A stretch of DNA of 19,444 bases from Zancudomyces culisetae (lineage: Eukaryota; Kickxellomycota; Harpellomycetes; Harpellales; Legeriomycetaceae), in the NCBI GenBank assembly GCA_001969505.1, contig LSSK01000619.1, positions 1-19,444 of the forward strand. Direction: 5' to 3'. Each line of letters starts with the position of its first letter. Within the stretch, counting starts at the first letter, position 1. Made by a program: the position numbers and the translations under genes. Under the pieces are notes generated by a model, which was not told the origin of the DNA, did no database searches, and worked only from the letters and a program-made list of their open reading frames with translations. Positions 17,800-19,444 of the stretch are shown piece after piece.

Positions 17800-18701
17800 A
17801 TGGGTAAGTTTAAGTCAGATATATGATATGTTAAGTCTAGAATTGAACAATGATAAGCGGAGTGATATGTTAATGAAAAGCATATAGTAAGAATCAAAAA
17901 TTGGAACGTACTAATTTTGGATTCAATTAGCAAAGCGAGTTTAATAATCGATTTCGGATTGCGGCTAGTACCGCGCTATTTAATTTGAATCCTTAAAACT
18001 TTAAGAATTAAATAAGCAAGTGTGAAGCAGTGATGTATCAACGGTCAGAAATTTAACAGAACATGAATATTTAAATACAATTAGGTATAAGTAGAGATTC
18101 ACGCCACAAGCGTTCACACACTGGTGCCAAACGTGCCCACTATAGAAAGAAGAGAAAGTTTGAGCTCGGACGTCAACCAGCAAACACCAAGATCGGAGCA
18201 AAGAGAATACACGAGGTCAGAGTTAGAGGTGGAAACAGAAAATTCAGAGCCTTGAGACTCGAAACAGGAAATTTCACATGGGCATCTCAATCTACCACCC
18301 GTAAGACACGTATTGTTGTTGTGTCATACAACGCCTCAAACAACGAGTTGGTTCGTACAAACACCTTGGTTAAGGGATCAGTTATCCAAATTGACGCAAC
18401 TCCATTCCGTCAATGGTACGAAAACCACTATGCTTTGCCTTTGGGAAAGAAGAAGCGTCAAGGAAAGGATGCCAATGAGGAATCTGAGGAATCCAAGAAA
18501 CGATCAAACCACTTGATGCGCAAAGTTGAGGCACGTAGAGATGATGCTAAGATTGACCAACATCTTGAAGAACAATTCAACTCCGGCCGTTTGTATGCTA
18601 TTATCACCTCACGCCCAGGTCAATCTGGACGTTGTGATGGATATATTCTTGAAGGCAAAGAGCTCGACTTCTACCTAAGAAAGATCCGCTCCAAGAAATA
18701 A
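17800..18701 (+). CDS. RPS8: 40S ribosomal protein S8 (eS8), two exons
   Basis: This is eS8, a small-subunit ribosomal protein. Exon 2 (18085-18701) carries the family's conserved N-terminal segment [20 protein letters not shown], then [35 protein letters not shown] and, near the end, [34 protein letters not shown]. The first residues Met-Gly-Ile are completed by exon 1, ATGG at 17800-17803, followed by the donor GTAAGT; the acceptor ATTAG ends at 18084. The G of exon 1 plus GT of exon 2 restores Gly2. The protein is 206 aa, close to the yeast 200. A short acidic and Ser/Lys-rich stretch (about 130-145) is a normal variable insert of the family. AATAAA at 18767-18772 may be the poly(A) signal. 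The ATG at 18252, in frame, is internal and not the start. Confidence 0.96.
17804..18084 (+). other. Intron of RPS8 (281 nt) with a long hairpin
   Basis: The donor is GTAAGT and the acceptor CAATTAG. Inside, GGATTCAATTA (17919-17929) can pair with TAATTTGAATCC (17981-17992) with one bulged base. The enclosed part contains GCGG/CCGC (17961-17964 with 17971-17974) and AGC/GCT pairs. The hairpin may be structural or part of a non-coding RNA; no complete H/ACA or C/D signature was found. Confidence 0.8.
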
Positions 18702-18766
18702 ATGATACTTCTAGTATATATTCTTTGTCTTTGATAAATGTTTGACTTTTCATTACAACCTTTATA

Positions 18767-18772
18767 AATAAA
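18767..18772 (+). promoter_or_regulatory. Probable polyadenylation signal of RPS8
   Basis: A perfect AATAAA hexamer 66 bases after the RPS8 stop codon, in T- and A-rich DNA. Fungal poly(A) signals are loose, so assignment is by position. Confidence 0.5.
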
Positions 18773-18978
18773 CTATTTATTTAATTTGGTTGTGTTTCCA
18801 AACAAATAAATATGTCTTCACATGTATTTCTTGTAGGTAGGTGAATAGAGGAGTGCTTATGTTTTTGAGGAGGGGTAATAAAGAAAAGATGAAAAAGTAT
18901 ATTGGATCGGAAAAGGACAAAACAGCGAGGAGCGTACTATTAGAAAGATGCTCTCGTAATGACAAGTCTAAAATCAAA

Positions 18979-19010
18979 AAAACTGCTCGGGATTAAAACT
19001 GCTCGGGATT
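18979..19010. repeat. 16-bp perfect tandem duplication
   Basis: The unit AAAACTGCTCGGGATT occurs twice without a gap (18979-18994 and 18995-19010). It sits at the border between the RPS8 3' flank and the A-tract region that leads to the window end. Confidence 0.9.
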
Positions 19011-19146
19011 TTATACACTATAGTACTTCATTTTTTAAAAATTGAAAAATATAGCGATATCGACTATTGACAGCGACTAAAATCACACAATATCTTAAAT
19101 AAAATATTACCTTTAAAACAAGCCTAAAAACATTAAAAACTACAAG

Positions 19147-19282
19147 AAAAAAAAAGATATATTGCAATAAAAAAACATAAGAAAAAACATAAAAAGATAA
19201 CAAAAAGATAACAAAAAAAGTTACAAAAAGCGTAAAAAAAGCGTTAGAAACACAGTAAAAAGCACCTAAAAGGTCCTAAAAA
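19147..19282. repeat. Helically phased A-tracts
   Basis: Runs of four to nine A on the plus strand recur roughly every 10-12 bases over about 135 bp (centres near 19151, 19172, 19184, 19193, 19204, 19216, 19227, 19237, 19259, 19269, 19280). An 11-bp unit AAAAAGATAAC is perfectly repeated at 19191-19212. Such phasing gives intrinsically curved DNA. Confidence 0.75.
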
Positions 19283-19417
19283 CCCATTTAAAATAGTTTT
19301 CGAGTGAGATTAGCACCGATCTCAACACATTTAGTCCAACTGAACATAAATTTAAACCCAAATCTACCAAATTTAACTGATCCAAAAACAAAAAAACCAA
19401 GAAACGTCTGCGAAGAT

Positions 19418-19444
19418 ATGGCATCAACGCAGACGAAAGAAAAG
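19418..19444 (+). CDS. Possible 5' end of an open frame cut by the window edge
   Basis: An ATG at 19418 opens a frame of nine codons (MASTQTKEK) up to the last base. The 100 bases before it are A/C-rich and stop-poor, unlike the DNA to the left, and resemble a leader. It may be a gene or the first ORF of a repeat element pointing right; nothing more can be said from 27 bases. Confidence 0.2.

Noticed and set aside
17920-17993. tRNA-like promoter boxes in the RPS8 intron (TAGCAAAGCGAG like an A box, TTTGAATCC like a B box)
   Set aside because: The B-box-like bases form the outer stem, so there is no T arm in the right place and no cloverleaf can be drawn.

Overview
The window is nuclear DNA of a fungus, visibly AT-rich, with intron-containing genes and long intergenic stretches. 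Two intact ribosomal protein genes with introns at the very start, a fungal-type TMEM16/Ist2 protein, the ESCRT-0 subunit Hse1, a CBM19-type chitin-binding domain and a GT25-like protein together suggest an early-diverging (zygomycete-grade) fungus. A Kickxellomycotina/Harpellales-like genome would fit, but that is a guess; no species-level marker is present.

Layout from left to right. Bases 1-411 are the wreck of a non-LTR (LINE-type) retrotransposon on the minus strand. RPS28 (650-1386, minus) has a start codon split off by a 533-nt intron. A secreted His-rich protein with a CBM19-like tail lies at 2261-2875 (minus). HSE1 (4014-6450, minus) could be rebuilt completely as eight exons giving 547 aa with VHS, UIM, SH3 and GAT regions and a Gln/Pro-rich tail. 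The 2.2 kb between HSE1 and MAS2 looks empty to a simple ORF search but contains what may be an intron-rich membrane-protein gene (about 6602-7484, plus; tentative). MAS2, the alpha subunit of mitochondrial processing peptidase, is a single exon at 8649-10430 (plus). Convergent to it is a type II membrane protein with a degenerate GT25-like domain (10838-11776, minus). A TMEM16/Ist2-family lipid scramblase or channel occupies 13114-16035 (minus). A second tentative spliced gene sits at 16154-17226 (plus), divergent from the TMEM16 gene. RPS8 (17800-18701, plus) again has its intron directly behind the start codon. The right end carries a 16-bp tandem duplication, a run of helically phased A-tracts and the start of an open frame cut by the window edge, possibly another repeat element.

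No operon or gene cluster logic is expected or seen: these are housekeeping genes of translation (RPS28, RPS8), mitochondrial import (MAS2), endosomal sorting (HSE1) and membrane biology (TMEM16, GT25-like), plus one cell-wall type secreted protein. The least described parts are the His-rich CBM19 protein, the GT25-like protein that lacks the usual acidic motif, and the cryptic spliced genes hidden in apparently intergenic DNA. I found no tRNA, rRNA, CRISPR or bacterial-type element.
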